A stretch of 64,000 nucleotides of DNA, from positions 78,625,607-78,689,606 of the forward strand of contig CM061065.1 in assembly GCA_030762895.1 (NCBI GenBank), given 5' to 3'. Positions 26,175-37,127 of the stretch are shown here, in pieces. The stretch is from Sophora flavescens. Lineage: Eukaryota > Streptophyta > Magnoliopsida > Fabales > Fabaceae. How positions within the stretch are numbered: position 1 is the stretch's first letter; every line of letters begins with the position of its first letter. The notes beneath the pieces are model-generated. The model worked only from the letters and a program-made list of their open reading frames with translations. It had not been told where the DNA came from and made no database searches. A program made the position numbers and the translations under genes.

Positions 26175-28212
26175 CGCTTGCGAAACCATGATTCTATTAC
26201 GTGGTTTATCTGTTATGTATGATAACATGTTTGTAATGTGAATCGTTTTCTGAAAATTGTTTTTGAAAATCGTTTGCATCTGGTTTGCGAAACCTTGTTT
26301 CTGTGATTTTCGTATGTATATGATATATATGTCTATTGCATGTTTGTGTATATATGCGATATGTACATTGGTTCTGAATCCTTATTATGTTCTGCGATGG
26401 CATCAAATGTTGATGTTAAACATGATTGTTTTCAGTTCTGTGTTGGCGGCGTTAAGGGGTTTCGGACATGAAAAGTTCTTGTTGTTGCGGCTGAGGTTCC
26501 AAGTGTTGAAACCATAGCCGTCGTTCCTTGCAACGTGAAGTGTTCACGGGCCTTGCGGTTTTAGGGTTGAAAGGTTGACGCCCTAGCCACCAAGGAAGCG
26601 AGGCACACTTCGGAATTTCGGAATTTCTAGCGGGACCCCCGTGCTACCTCTGCGTAGTGTGTAATTTCGAAATTCAAATTTTGAAATTTTATGTCACCAT
26701 TTAATAATTATATCAATCACAATAAATGTGATTTATAGTAACATCAATTATAATAAATGTGATTTATTATATATATGTTACGGTTTCAAAATTCAGATTT
26801 TGAAATGTGATTTATATCAATCACAATAAATGTGATTTATAGTAACATCAATTATAATAAATGTGATTTATTATATATATGTTACGTTTTCAAAATTCAG
26901 ATTTTGAAATGTTATTTATATCAATTACAATAAATGTGATTTGTTACAATAAATGTGATTTATGTTAATTGAATAAATGTGATTTATGTCAATTACAATA
27001 AATGTGATTTGTGGTAACAACAATTGCAATAAATGTGATTTATGTCATTTACAATAAATATGATTTATAATAAATGTGATTTGTGGTAACAACAATTGCA
27101 ATAAATATGATTTATAGTAACATCTATTATAATAAATGTGATTTATTATATATATAAGTTATGTTTTCAAAATTCAGATTTTGAAATCTCTAATTTATGA
27201 AATTAATAATAATAATGATTATGTGTTATTATTGGTTGTTACTATTTATTTGGTGATGTATGGTGAATGGTTATGGCCTTAGTCCTTTTACCTTTTGGTT
27301 TATATTTTGAAATACGGCCGCGTGCCGTGCCTTTCTCTTATATTCCATATGTATCTTCTTTTCTCATCTCACTCCCCTCATATGTAAAATGAGGTTTCTG
27401 TTTATGTAATGTAATGATGGAGACAAGAAGACGCTATCACGTGGGAGATCTTGCTTGGAGAAGCTTGGACGCTCCTAGGTTTTAGTTTAGATTCTCTCAT
27501 TGGCTTGGGAGAATCAATGCGTTAGGGGCCATAACCATATCACATTTATTTACCTTATATATGTATGAGATGCATGTATGTATATAGTATGTTAAAAGAT
27601 GTTTAACTAATATATGTATGAGATGCATGTATGAAAATAGTAAGTTAAAGAGTTTAACAAATGATGAGATCAAGTTTTAATCAAATCCCTCAAAAGGAAA
27701 TATTAAGTCACATTTAAAGGCCTTCCGATGCATGGCACTCGTCAAGACTACTATCGATTAAGTGTGGGTTCGCCAAAGCGGGGTACCTTTATCTATAATA
27801 GTAAGGCGCGATGGGACAAATGTAATGTTCAACTGCTATCCATTGGGTTTGACTTAACTAAGCCAACTTCAATAGGATTGAAAGGCTTAGAGGCTCATAA
27901 GTTGGGCTTTAGTCCATGTGATGGATTAGAATAAGAGTTATTCACCCAACTATCCAAGAGTTGCATGAGATGCAATCGGAAAGTGTTTCCTACCTAAATA
28001 ACCGAATTTTTGGGTGATCAGCCAAAGCTGACTTAAAGCTAGGTGAAATATGGATCTTGGCCCACTAGAAAATCTTCCAGCGGGATTTTCGAATCAATGA
28101 TGAGGGTCATTGTTTTGAGTAAAAGAGTGGGAGGCGTATTTAATTAAAGACCTTAGGAAATAACTTCATGGCATGATACTTATATTTTGCATATTTATCT
28201 CTGTAGATTACC
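26175..28212 (+). other. Leader, copy 4
   Basis: It holds the hairpin repeat block at about 26705-27150 and the 68-codon open frame at 27728-27934. No protein domain is recognised. Confidence 0.75.
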
Positions 28213-28620
28213 ATGGCATCAAACACATCAAGTAACTTGTCATTGTGATCCGTCCTTGAGAAGGACAAACTATCCGGAGCAATTTTACGGACTGGTACGA
28301 AACTTGAGGATTGTCCTCAAACATGAGAAAAAGCTGTATGTTCTTGAGGAGCCTATTCTCGAGAAGCCACCGCTTCAAGTGCTCCTAGGGTGACAGGGAT
28401 GCTTATACGAAGCATCAGGATGACGCCTTAGACGTGGGCTGTCGTATGCTTGCTGCCATGACCTCTGAGCTGCAAAAGCAACATGAGACCATGGAGGCGT
28501 ACGATATGATCGTGCACCTCAAGCTGCTCTACCAAGAGCAAGCAAGCAAGAAGGAACTGCCCAAAATACCGGAAGAAAGCAAGAAGAAGAAGGAAGTGAG
28601 ACTTCCACTTCGGGTATGTT
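28213..28620 (+). pseudogene. Angela-like gag, copy 4 (internally deleted)
   Basis: The ATG is at 28213, and codon 12 is TGA (28246-28248) as in copy 1. The capsid segment LRIVLKHEKKLYVLEEPILE is followed after a frame change by MTSELQKQHETMEAYDMIVH, then KELPKIPEESKKKKE. The zinc knuckle is absent. Confidence 0.8.
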
Positions 28621-31600
28621 TGTTATAGAAGTCAATTTATCTACTTCTGCATCATGGGTATTAGAGACCGGATGTGGTTCTCACATTTGTACAAATGTGC
28701 AGGATCTAACCAGGAGTAGACCATTGGCAAAGGGTGAAGTCGACCTACGAGTTGGAAATGGAGCAAAGGTTGCTTTGCTTTAGCCGTAGGGACTTATGTA
28801 TTGACTTTGCCCACTTGGGCTTACTATTGAGTTAGAGAAGCTGTTATTTTGTGCCTGCAATTAGCAGGAATATCATTTCCATTTCTTGTTTGGACAAGAT
28901 TGGTTTTTCTTTTATAATAAAGAACAAAAGTTGTTCTATTTATTTGGATGATATTTTCTATGCTAGTGCACACATGAGTAATGGACTTTATGTCCTTGAT
29001 CTTGAAATGCCGATCTATAACGTAAATACTAAGAGGATCAAACCAAATGAGTTGAACCCGTCTTATCTTTAGCATTGTCGTTTAGGCCATATAAATGAGA
29101 AGCGCATTTCGAAGCTCCATAAAGATGGACTCTTGGACTCATTTGATTATGAATCATATGAGATATGTGAGTCTTGTTTATTGGGAAAGATGACTAAAGC
29201 TCCATTCACCGGCAAAGGTGAAAGAGTCAACGATCTTTTGGGTCTTATACATAGCGATGTATGCGGACCCCTAAACACATTAGCTAGAGGTGGTTTTCAG
29301 TACTTCATCACATTTACTGATGATTTCAGTAGATATGGATTTGTGTATCTTATGAAACATAAATCGGAATCCTTTGAAAAGTTCAAGGAATTCAAAAATG
29401 AGGTACAAAACCAACTTGGTAAAAATATTAAAGCTCTTCGATCAGATCGAGGTGGTGAATATTTGAGCCTAGAGTTTGATGATCATCTGAGAGAGTGTGA
29501 GATTTTATCTCAACTCACTCCACCTGGAACACCACAATGGAATGGTGTTTCTGATAGGAGAAATCGAACCTTGTTGGACATGGTTCGGTCTATGATGAGT
29601 CATGCAAACCTTCCAAACTCCTTTTGGGGATATGCTCTATTGACAGCAGCTTTTACACTTAACCGTGTTCCATCCAAAACGGTAAAAAAGACACCATATG
29701 AGATATGGACTGGTAGACGACCCAGCATGTCTTTTATGAAGATTTGGGGTTGTGAAGCATATGTAAAACGTCAAGTTTCTAATAAGCTTGATCCCAAATC
29801 TGATAAATACTTCTTTGTGGGGTATCCCAAAGAAACCAAGGGATACTATTTCTATAATCCTTCCGAAGGCAAAGTGGTTGTCGCACGGACTGGTGTATTC
29901 CTAGAAAAGGAGTTTATCTCCATAGGAACCAGTGGGAGGAAGATAGAACTTGAAGAAATTCAAGAATCACAGAGTGGTGACCTACCATTGGTGGAACAGG
30001 AGCAACCTTCACAGAATGCTGTGGAGGAACAACCCGCTCCAGTAGCACAAGACCAGCGTAGGTCTAACAGGATACGTCACCAGCCTGAGAGATATGGATT
30101 TCTCATGACTCCACAAGGTGATGTATTGCTCATGGATCAAGATGAGCCTGTGACCTACCAGGAGGCCATTACTGGCCCAGAATCTGAGAAGTGGCTTGAG
30201 GCCATGAAATCTGAGATGGATTCCATGTACACCAACCAGGTATGGACCTTGGTAGAGCCACCTGAAGGGGTAAAACCTATAGGGTGCAAGTGGGTTTTCA
30301 AAAAGAAAACTGACATGGATGGTTAGGTACACACCTTTAAGGCGCGATTGGTCGCTAAGGGTTTCAAGCAAATTCATGGTGTCGACTATGATGAGACCTT
30401 TTCACCTGTTGCGATGCTTAAATCCGTCCGGATCTTACTTGATATCGCTGCATACCATGATTATGAGATATGGCAGATGGATGTCAAAACTGCCTTCCTT
30501 AATGGAAAGCTTCTTGAGGATGTGTACATGACACAACCTGAAGGCTTTGACATTTCAGAGGATGCCCGAAAGGTATGTAAATTGCAGCGGTCAATCTATG
30601 GATTGAAGCAAGCTTCCGGGGAAGTTGGAACCTTCGTTTTGATGATCTTTGTAAGACAGTACGGATTCATCAAAAATGAAGATGAACCTTGTGTCTACAA
30701 GAAGGTTAGTGGGAGCATTGTTGTTTTTCTGGTGTTATATGTAGATGACATATTACTCATTGGAAATTACATGCCTACACTACAAAATGTAAAGACATGG
30801 TTAGGGAATTGCTTCTCTATGAAAGATTTGGGTGAGGCTACCTATGTATTGGGAATCAGGATCTATAGGGATAGATCGCTGAAATTGCTTGGCCTAAGTC
30901 AGAGTACATACATAGACAAAGTGTTGAGACGCTTTAACATGCATGAAAACAAGAAAGGACTCTTGCCTATGTCACATGGTATATGCCTATCAAAGGCACA
31001 ATCCCTTTCCACTCAAGAAGAAAGGGATCGCATGAGTAAGATTCCATATGCATCCGCAATTGGATCTATCATGTATGCCATGTTATGTACTCGACCAGAT
31101 GTATCGTATGCTTTAAGCATAACGGCGTGTACGATCGATCCCGGTGAAAGTCATGTCCTTGTCAAGAGCATCCTTAAGTACTTGAGAAGAACTAAGGATT
31201 CGTTCTTGGTATATGGAGGTGAGGAAGAGCTTGATGTAATAGGTTACACCGATGCTGGCTTCCAGGCGATAAGGATGATTCCGGATCGCAATCTGGTTAT
31301 GTGTTCTGCCTGAATGGCGGGGTGTGAGCTGGAAAAGTTGAAGCGGGGAGACAGTTGCCGATTCTACAACAGAGGTGAGTATATTGCTGCCTCCAATGCA
31401 GCAAAGGAGGCTGTTTGGATCGGGAAGTTCATTCTCGAGCTTGGTACGGTTCCTGGTATTGTGGACCCCATTGATCTCTATTGTGATAACAATGGGGCCA
31501 TTGCACAAGCTAAGGAACCTAGATCTCATCAGCGATCCAAACATATACTTAGGCGCTTCCATCTCATTCGAGAGATTATCGATAGAGGAGATGTGAAGAT

Positions 31601-31718
31601 ATGCAGAGTACCAACACTTGATAACGTTGCCGACCCACTTACGAAACCTCTTGCTCAACAGAAGCATGAAGATCACACTAGATCGATGGGCATTAGATTG
31701 ATGCACGATTGGCTCTAG
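28617..31718 (+). pseudogene. Angela-like pol, copy 4 (best preserved)
   Basis: Protease and the integrase zinc region lie at about 28640-29130, with a stop in SYL* (29069) where other copies read SYLWHC. A 397-codon frame at 29133-30326 covers the integrase core (catalytic Asp at residue 42; second Asp in RSDRGGEY; third position is GAT at 29553-29555, so Asp replaces Glu) and the start of RT. It ends at TAG 30324-30326, where copy 1 has AAG. RT continues at 30348-31313 with YVDD at 30738-30749. RNase H continues in another frame at 31314-31718 (EYIAASNAAKEAVW, LYCDNNGAIAQAK) to the natural stop. Confidence 0.87.
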
Positions 31719-31732
31719 TGCTAGTGGGAGAT
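31719..31732 (+). promoter_or_regulatory. Polypurine tract, copy 4
   Basis: The short purine-rich tract tagtgggagat lies directly before LTR 5. It is the expected plus-strand primer, and the same position precedes LTRs 3 and 4. Confidence 0.65.
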
Positions 31733-33147
31733 TGTTGGTGTAAGCCCTAGAGGCCAATGTAAATCTTTAGACATACATTTTTATCTTGATATTTCATATA
31801 TATATATGATATGAGGCATTCCAGTTTTATTGTGTTACTTGTTTAAACATAATAAAGTCCTTAGAATAGAAATTTCTGTTCAATAGAATATCAATTATAT
31901 GACTTGATCGTGAGACACTATTGAACAATGAAATCCTATTCTTAAATATCCGTAGTCAAGTATTTTATTAATAAGGACAATAATAATACAATTGAGACTA
32001 TTATGTGTGCGGGGCCGATGACCACATCTCACGGGTCATAGATATGAGATATCGAGTTGCCACATAGGTACGCATTAAGGTAATGATGTACTTGGATTGA
32101 CCCACCATGAGAACACTACATGGAGCGTTATGTGAGAGTCATAAGTAGTTCTCATAGTGACAATGGTGTATGTAATCCTTCGACCGAAATCACTACGATC
32201 CCTACATGAGGAGTCGTGGTGCTTTAATATCGTCAAACGTCATCTGTAATAGGATGATTATAAAGACGATCATTGGGCATACCACGAGCCATGCGAGAGG
32301 GATGTGAGTGACCTAGATGGAATTTGTCCCTCCTACATAACAGGAGTAATATCTGTGGGCCCCCGATAGAGTGAGATCTGTAAAATGCATGGCCGTCTTT
32401 GAAATGAGTCAATATGAGATATTGACCTCATTTGTTGTTAAGTCTACTCGGGTATCAGGGAACATGATATTGAACCATACAAGGGTGACACATTCTATGC
32501 CTTGTGTTCAATATAGATATATGGACAAAGGGATAACAATGCACATGAATATTTGTCACGAAAAGGTTTCAGTCAAATCATCGACTTTCTCACTACTTAG
32601 GTAGCAAAGTGATGTATTGCTAGATACCAGCTCATCGTTTGTAATATTAAATGGGATTTAATATTACTGCTAACGTATTGGGAACCTATAGGGTCACACA
32701 CAAAAGAGCGGATTAAAAGAAGTATTAAAAGAAAGTTGGACTTTCCTATTGGGCCTAGCGCATAGTAGATGGGCTTAGGTCAAATGTTGCTCACTAACTC
32801 ACTTAAGGAGGTGATACTATAAGTAGACCACTTAAGTTGTTGTGCCCACACGGTTGATAACCTAGCCGCACAAAAGAGAGTAAGTGTGAACAACAAAGTC
32901 TCGGTTTTGAAGCTAGCACTGTGAGACAGAGACGCTTCGGTTCGTGACGTTGGACGCTCACGGAATCCGCTTGTGTGGATACCTCTAGAGACACCGTTCG
33001 TGCGGTGTTCGTGATAGACGAATTTCAACAAACAGCCATCGCTTCAAGAGGTAAACTTTCGAATCATGAATCAGGACCATTCGCAAGGATCCTTCGATGG
33101 GAATTTTTCCGCTGCGTTTCTTTTGTTTTATACGTAAATTCCCAACA
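31733..33147 (+). repeat. Angela-like LTR 5 (3' end of array)
   Basis: It is 1415 bp, starts tgttggtgtaagcc and ends aaattcccaaca. The inverted repeat ACACCG (32991-32996) / CGGTGT (33003-33008) is visible. It is followed directly by the TSD. Confidence 0.92.
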
Positions 33148-33152
33148 GTTAG
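33148..33152. repeat. Right TSD of the tandem array (gttag)
   Basis: Matches 4022-4026 exactly. Element A resumes immediately after it. Confidence 0.9.
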
Positions 33153-33900
33153 GTCCTCCAAGTCAATCTTATATAGATTGTTTTGCCTCTTGGCAATGAA
33201 TAAGAGTGATCCATCAGGTTTCTTGACATTACACATGTTCTTATCAAAAGAAACAACAAACCCACTATCACATAATTGACTTATGCTTAGCAGATTGTGT
33301 TTTAAACCATTAACTAAAAGAACATTATCAATGGAAGGAAAAGGATGTTTACCAATTTTTCCTACTCCAATGATCTTTCCTTTCTGATTACCTCCAAAGG
33401 TAACCCAGCCACCATCCCTATGTTTAAGGTCTTGGAACATACACCTTTCTCCCGTCATGTAACATGAGCAACCACTGTCCAAGTACCAGGATGTGTGTTT
33501 CTTTCATGTTGTTAAGCAAGTCTGCAATAGGTACAATCTAATCTTTAGGTACCCAGATTGACTTGGGCGCTTTCTTGTTAGTAGTCACTAGACGAGCATG
33601 TTTAATATGCTTATGATGTATGCATCTAGATGTTATATGAGCACCTTTTCCACACACTTTGCAGTAAGTGTTGGTCGAGCTCAGTTTAGTTTTAACATGC
33701 AATGTTTGAGCTTTTGAGGTTCTACTATGCATATGTGGTTTTGACTTTTTAGGAGATGCTTCATGCTTTTCTTTATCATAACCAAGGACAGACTTATCAT
33801 GAGGGGACCTAGAGTACCTTAAAATTAAGCTTAGTTTATCTGAGCCACCTACAAATTTAGACAAAGTGTCCGTCAGATATGTCACATCTTGTTTCAGTTT
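33153..33900 (-). pseudogene. Element A protease and start of GAG-pre-integrase
   Basis: The minus-strand frame at 33153-33482 has the aspartic protease active site MDSGCSCYMTG and then GLKHNLLSISQLCDSGF, the usual protease-to-integrase join. It continues across the array at 4021. The part at 33538-33885 has a second, Cys-rich gag segment (CKVCGKGAHITSRC) and ends SIWVPKD just before protease. A stop lies between the two parts. This protease processes the copia polyprotein. Confidence 0.82.
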
Positions 33901-35235
33901 TGTAAATTCACAAGAGATAATTGGCTCACACTTGAGTTTGTCAGTTAGACTGACACTCTTTGATTTTAGTTTGTCCTTTTCATTTACAAGACTTATTTTC
34001 TCTATGCAAACCCTATCAAATTATTTAGATAGTTTTGAAATTTTCTTTTTGAGACTTCTATATTCATGAGACATAATTGATGAGTTGTGTAATAATTCAT
34101 CAAATGCATCTTGAAGAATGGAAGGATTAGAATCCTTTACCTCAGCATCTGTGTATTCATTTTCTGATGATGTACCAGCCATGAGACAGATATTTGCCTC
34201 TTCCTCTGCTTCATTTTCTTCATCAGATGAAGACAGATCCAGATCCTCCCAAGTAGCCATCAAGCCCTTCTTCTTTTTGAAGAACTTCTTTTCGTCCTTC
34301 AGATCAGGGCAGCCAGCTTTGAAATGACCAGGCTTCTTGCACTCAAAGCACAGAGGTGGACCTTTTTCCTTAGAGTCTGATTTCTCCTTGATGAACTTTT
34401 TGTTGAACTGCTTCCTTCTGAAACCATCTTTCTTTCTCCACATATGTTGAATCTTTCTGGAGATGAAAGACGGTTCATCCTGATCCGATCCTTCATCACT
34501 ATCAGAAGGGTCTTCTTCATCTGAGGATTCCTCAGCTTTTAGAACTTTGGATGAGCTAGCCTTTTTTGCATTTAGAGCAACAGACTTTCCTTTTCTAGAA
34601 CTTTATTCTTCATTGAACTCAAGCTCATGAATTTTCAGAGAACCAAGAAGTTCCTCCAAAGTAAGAGTATTGATGTTCTTTGCATCTTAAATAACAATGA
34701 CCTTAGGTCTCCACTGTTTATGTAAGCTCCTCAAAATTTTTCTGACATGATCTCTATTCTCATAGGTTTTTCCAAGAGATCTTTGACTGTTGGTGATAGT
34801 TTGGAATCTTCCAAACATTTGATCTATAGTTTCATGTTCAATCATTTTAAATAATTCATACTGATGAACCATCATGCTTATCTTTGACTCCTTAACTTGG
34901 GATGACTCTTCATGAGCTAGGGCAAGAGTATCCCATATTTCCTTAGCAGTGTTACAGCTATGGACTTTATCATGCTCAAATCTGGTGATAGCACACATCA
35001 AATAGTGCTTAGCTTTCAGATTGAGTTGATGTTGAGTTTTCTACTCTAGAGTCCATTGAGCTCTAGGAATAGCAGCTCCAGCATTACCTCTTGGCTCAAT
35101 GTAGCCAGTTTCAATCGGCTCCCAGATGTCCACGTTTTGTGCAACAAGAAAAGTCATCATTCTCTTTTTCCAGTAGTCACAATCACTACCATCAAAGAGA
35201 AGAGGTCTATTGATTGCTTGTCCTTCTGTATCCAT
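33900..35235 (-). pseudogene. Element A gag (broken)
   Basis: The likely start is the ATG at 35235 (MDTEGQAINRPLLFDGSDCD). The capsid segment at 34687-35001 has CNTAKEIWDTLALAHE. The nucleocapsid zinc knuckle CFECKKPGHFKAGC (CX2CX4HX4C) is at about 34310-34350, followed by an acidic stretch (SSSDEENEAEEE). Gag packages element RNA. Stops near 35040 and 34686 and a frame change near 34440 break it. Confidence 0.82.
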
Positions 35236-35292
35236 GCTTGTTGGATCGTAGTCCCTCAACACTTGTTAGATGCTCAACCCTTTCGAGGCTGA

Positions 35293-35304
35293 GCTCTGAT
35301 ACCA
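35293..35304 (-). promoter_or_regulatory. Primer-binding site of element A (tRNA-iMet)
   Basis: The minus strand reads TGGTATCAGAGC, next to the LTR stub. Confidence 0.88.
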
Positions 35305-35306
35305 AC

Positions 35307-35350
35307 TGAAGTTAACACGGGGAAATACAAGAAGGGGGGTTGAATTATGT
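35307..35350 (-). repeat. 5' LTR stub of element A
   Basis: Only about 44 bp of the LTR 3' end remains, including the C-rich run (g-run on plus, 35332-35338) typical of SIRE-like LTR ends. At about 35350 the sequence changes abruptly to gag of element B. The right boundary is approximate. Confidence 0.6.
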
Positions 35351-35351
35351 T

Positions 35352-37070
35352 TCATAACAGATTTTCGAAAAAGTCTTTAGGTACCCAAATATGTTTGGGT
35401 CCTTGAATGTTAGTTTTGGGCTCCAATACTTTTGGAACCAAAATTTTTTTATCACTTTGAAACTTATTATTTCTAATGTTACAAGTAGTTGTCGTATGTC
35501 CCTTTTTGCAACAATAATAGCATGTAGTAAAGGGGGTACGTGTCTTGCTTGGATTAGAAAAGCAATATTCTAAAATCTTTCTTTGTGCAGAGGGATCATA
35601 CCCCAAACCGGCTTTGCTAAGAATTTTCTCTACCCATTGTGATTTTGGCTAGAATGTTTTTCATATCATCAATTTATTTTCTCAATCTAGCACAATCTCC
35701 ACAACTAAAGGGTTTACATGCATTATTTTTGAAACATACATTTAATGAAGATTTCTCACGAGCAATCTTTAATAACTCATTTTCATTTGTGACTTTTTCA
35801 AAATCCTTTTTGCATAAAGAGAGTTGTTCTTTTAATTCATAAATGATTTTCTTTAAAGAAGAGTTTTATTTAATGAGTCTTATAGATTCCTCATGAAGTT
35901 CCTCATATGCATTTTGTAAATCATCATCGGAAGAAAAAGATTCAAATTCATCATTATTAACCTCATCTTCCTCATGGTGGCTTGCCATTAGACATAGGTT
36001 GGCTACTTCATCATCATCGGAGCTATCGGAAGCGTTGAGGTCGTTATCCTACCAAGCTATGTATTCCTTTTTACCTTTCTTGTCCATTTTAGTCCTCTTC
36101 TCAAATTTGTCATTTTTCTTTTGCAATTGAGGACATTCCATTTTCATATGCCCTTTCTTTCCACATTCATAGCAATTTATTGTTGAAATGTCATTATCCC
36201 TTTTGAAGTTCCACTTGTTCTGGTTGAATGGCCTTCTACCTCCACTTCTTTTCTTAAGGAATCTACTAAACTTTTTCACAAAGAGGCTAAGGTCATCATT
36301 GCTTGAATCTGAGTCTTTCGATTCATCACTTTTATCACTTTCTTCTTTCCTTGCTTTTGAAGATGTGGAGATTAGGTCTAAGCTCTTCTTCTTTTTGTCT
36401 CCTTACTTATGCTCAGTGAGACTATTTAGTTCCAATTCGTGCTCTTAGAGCTTTCCAAATAATGTGGCTAAGGTCATTGTAGTCAAATTCCTTGATTCTG
36501 CAATAGTTGTAACCTTTGGCTGCCAATTCCTGCTTAAACATCTCAAAACTTTGTTAACTAAGTATTCATTTGGAAAAGTTTTTCCTAATGTTTCTAGATG
36601 ATTAACTATGTGCGTGAAACGTTTTTGCATATCTTGTATTGATTCTCCTGAAATCATACGAAAAATCTCATATTCATGGGCCAAGGTGTTAACCCGAGCT
36701 CGTTCACTTCACTAGTACCCTCATGGGTAACATGCAGGTTATCCCACATTTCTTGTGCGGATCTAAAATTACACACTCTAAAGAAGTCATCTTGTCCTAT
36801 AGCAGCAGATATGATATTGTTACCTCTCCAATCTAGTTGTGCTCTCTTTTTCTCATCATCAATCCAACTATCTCTTGGTTTTGCTCTTTCCTTTCCATCA
36901 ACAAGATGTGTGGGAACATAAGGACCATTTTCTATGGTTTCCCATACATTTAGATCATGGGAACACATAAAGATTCTCATACGTTCTTTTCAATACAAAT
37001 AACCTTCACCATTAAAATTCGAGGCCTTATTGTATGACCTATCCGTTTGATAAAAACTATTAGAGGCCAT
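35352..37070 (-). pseudogene. Element B gag (broken)
   Basis: The start ATG at 37070 begins MASNSFYQTDRSYNKASNF, with a stop where a Trp codon is expected (GYLY*KERM). Capsid frames are at 36654-36980 (SAQEMWDNLHVTHEGTSEV) and 36445-36684 (SIQDMQKRFTHIVNHLETLG, LSRNWQPKVTTI). A first zinc knuckle CYECGKKGHMKMEC is at about 36130-36170 and a second, CYYCCKKGHTTTTC, at about 35490-35530, followed by HIWVPKD just before where protease should begin. Similarity to gag of element C shows a common lineage. Confidence 0.82.
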
Positions 37071-37113
37071 GGATCCTCTTTAAAGTCAATTAAGCTTGTA
37101 CTAAAGAGTTCAA

Positions 37114-37125
37114 GCTCTGGTACCA
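37114..37125 (-). promoter_or_regulatory. Primer-binding site of element B
   Basis: The minus strand reads TGGTACCAGAGC, one base different from the usual tRNA-iMet site. Confidence 0.8.
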
Positions 37126-37127
37126 CT

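Larger units (their letters stand above)
4027..33147 (+). mobile_element. Tandem array of four Angela-like copia elements sharing five LTRs
   Basis: The order is LTR-internal-LTR-internal-LTR-internal-LTR-internal-LTR, all in the plus direction. LTRs start at 4027, 10920 (truncated), 17827, 24762 and 31733. Unit length is about 6.9-7.0 kb. Each internal region has a tRNA-iMet primer-binding site, a 2-kb leader, a shortened gag, and pol in copia order (PR-INT-RT-RH). Motifs such as YVDDILLIGND and LPMSHGICLS place it in the Angela lineage. Only the outer ends carry a TSD (gttag), so the array is one insertion that expanded, or an assembly expansion. Every copy has stops or frameshifts. Confidence 0.9.
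1..35350 (-). mobile_element. SIRE-like Ty1/copia element A (host of the Angela-like insertions), decayed
   Basis: On the minus strand, from right to left, the order is a 5' LTR stub (35307-35350), tRNA-iMet primer-binding site, gag, protease, integrase, reverse transcriptase and RNase H. This is the Ty1/copia order. The element is cut by two insertions, at 1738-3073 and 4027-33147. Across the array, the protease segment ending near 33153 continues at 4021 into the GAG-pre-integrase segment. The 3' LTR lies beyond the left edge. Lineage is judged from RT and RNase H motif style. Stops and frameshifts in every domain show that it is dead. The parts outside the insertions are about 4.9 kb. Confidence 0.85.
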
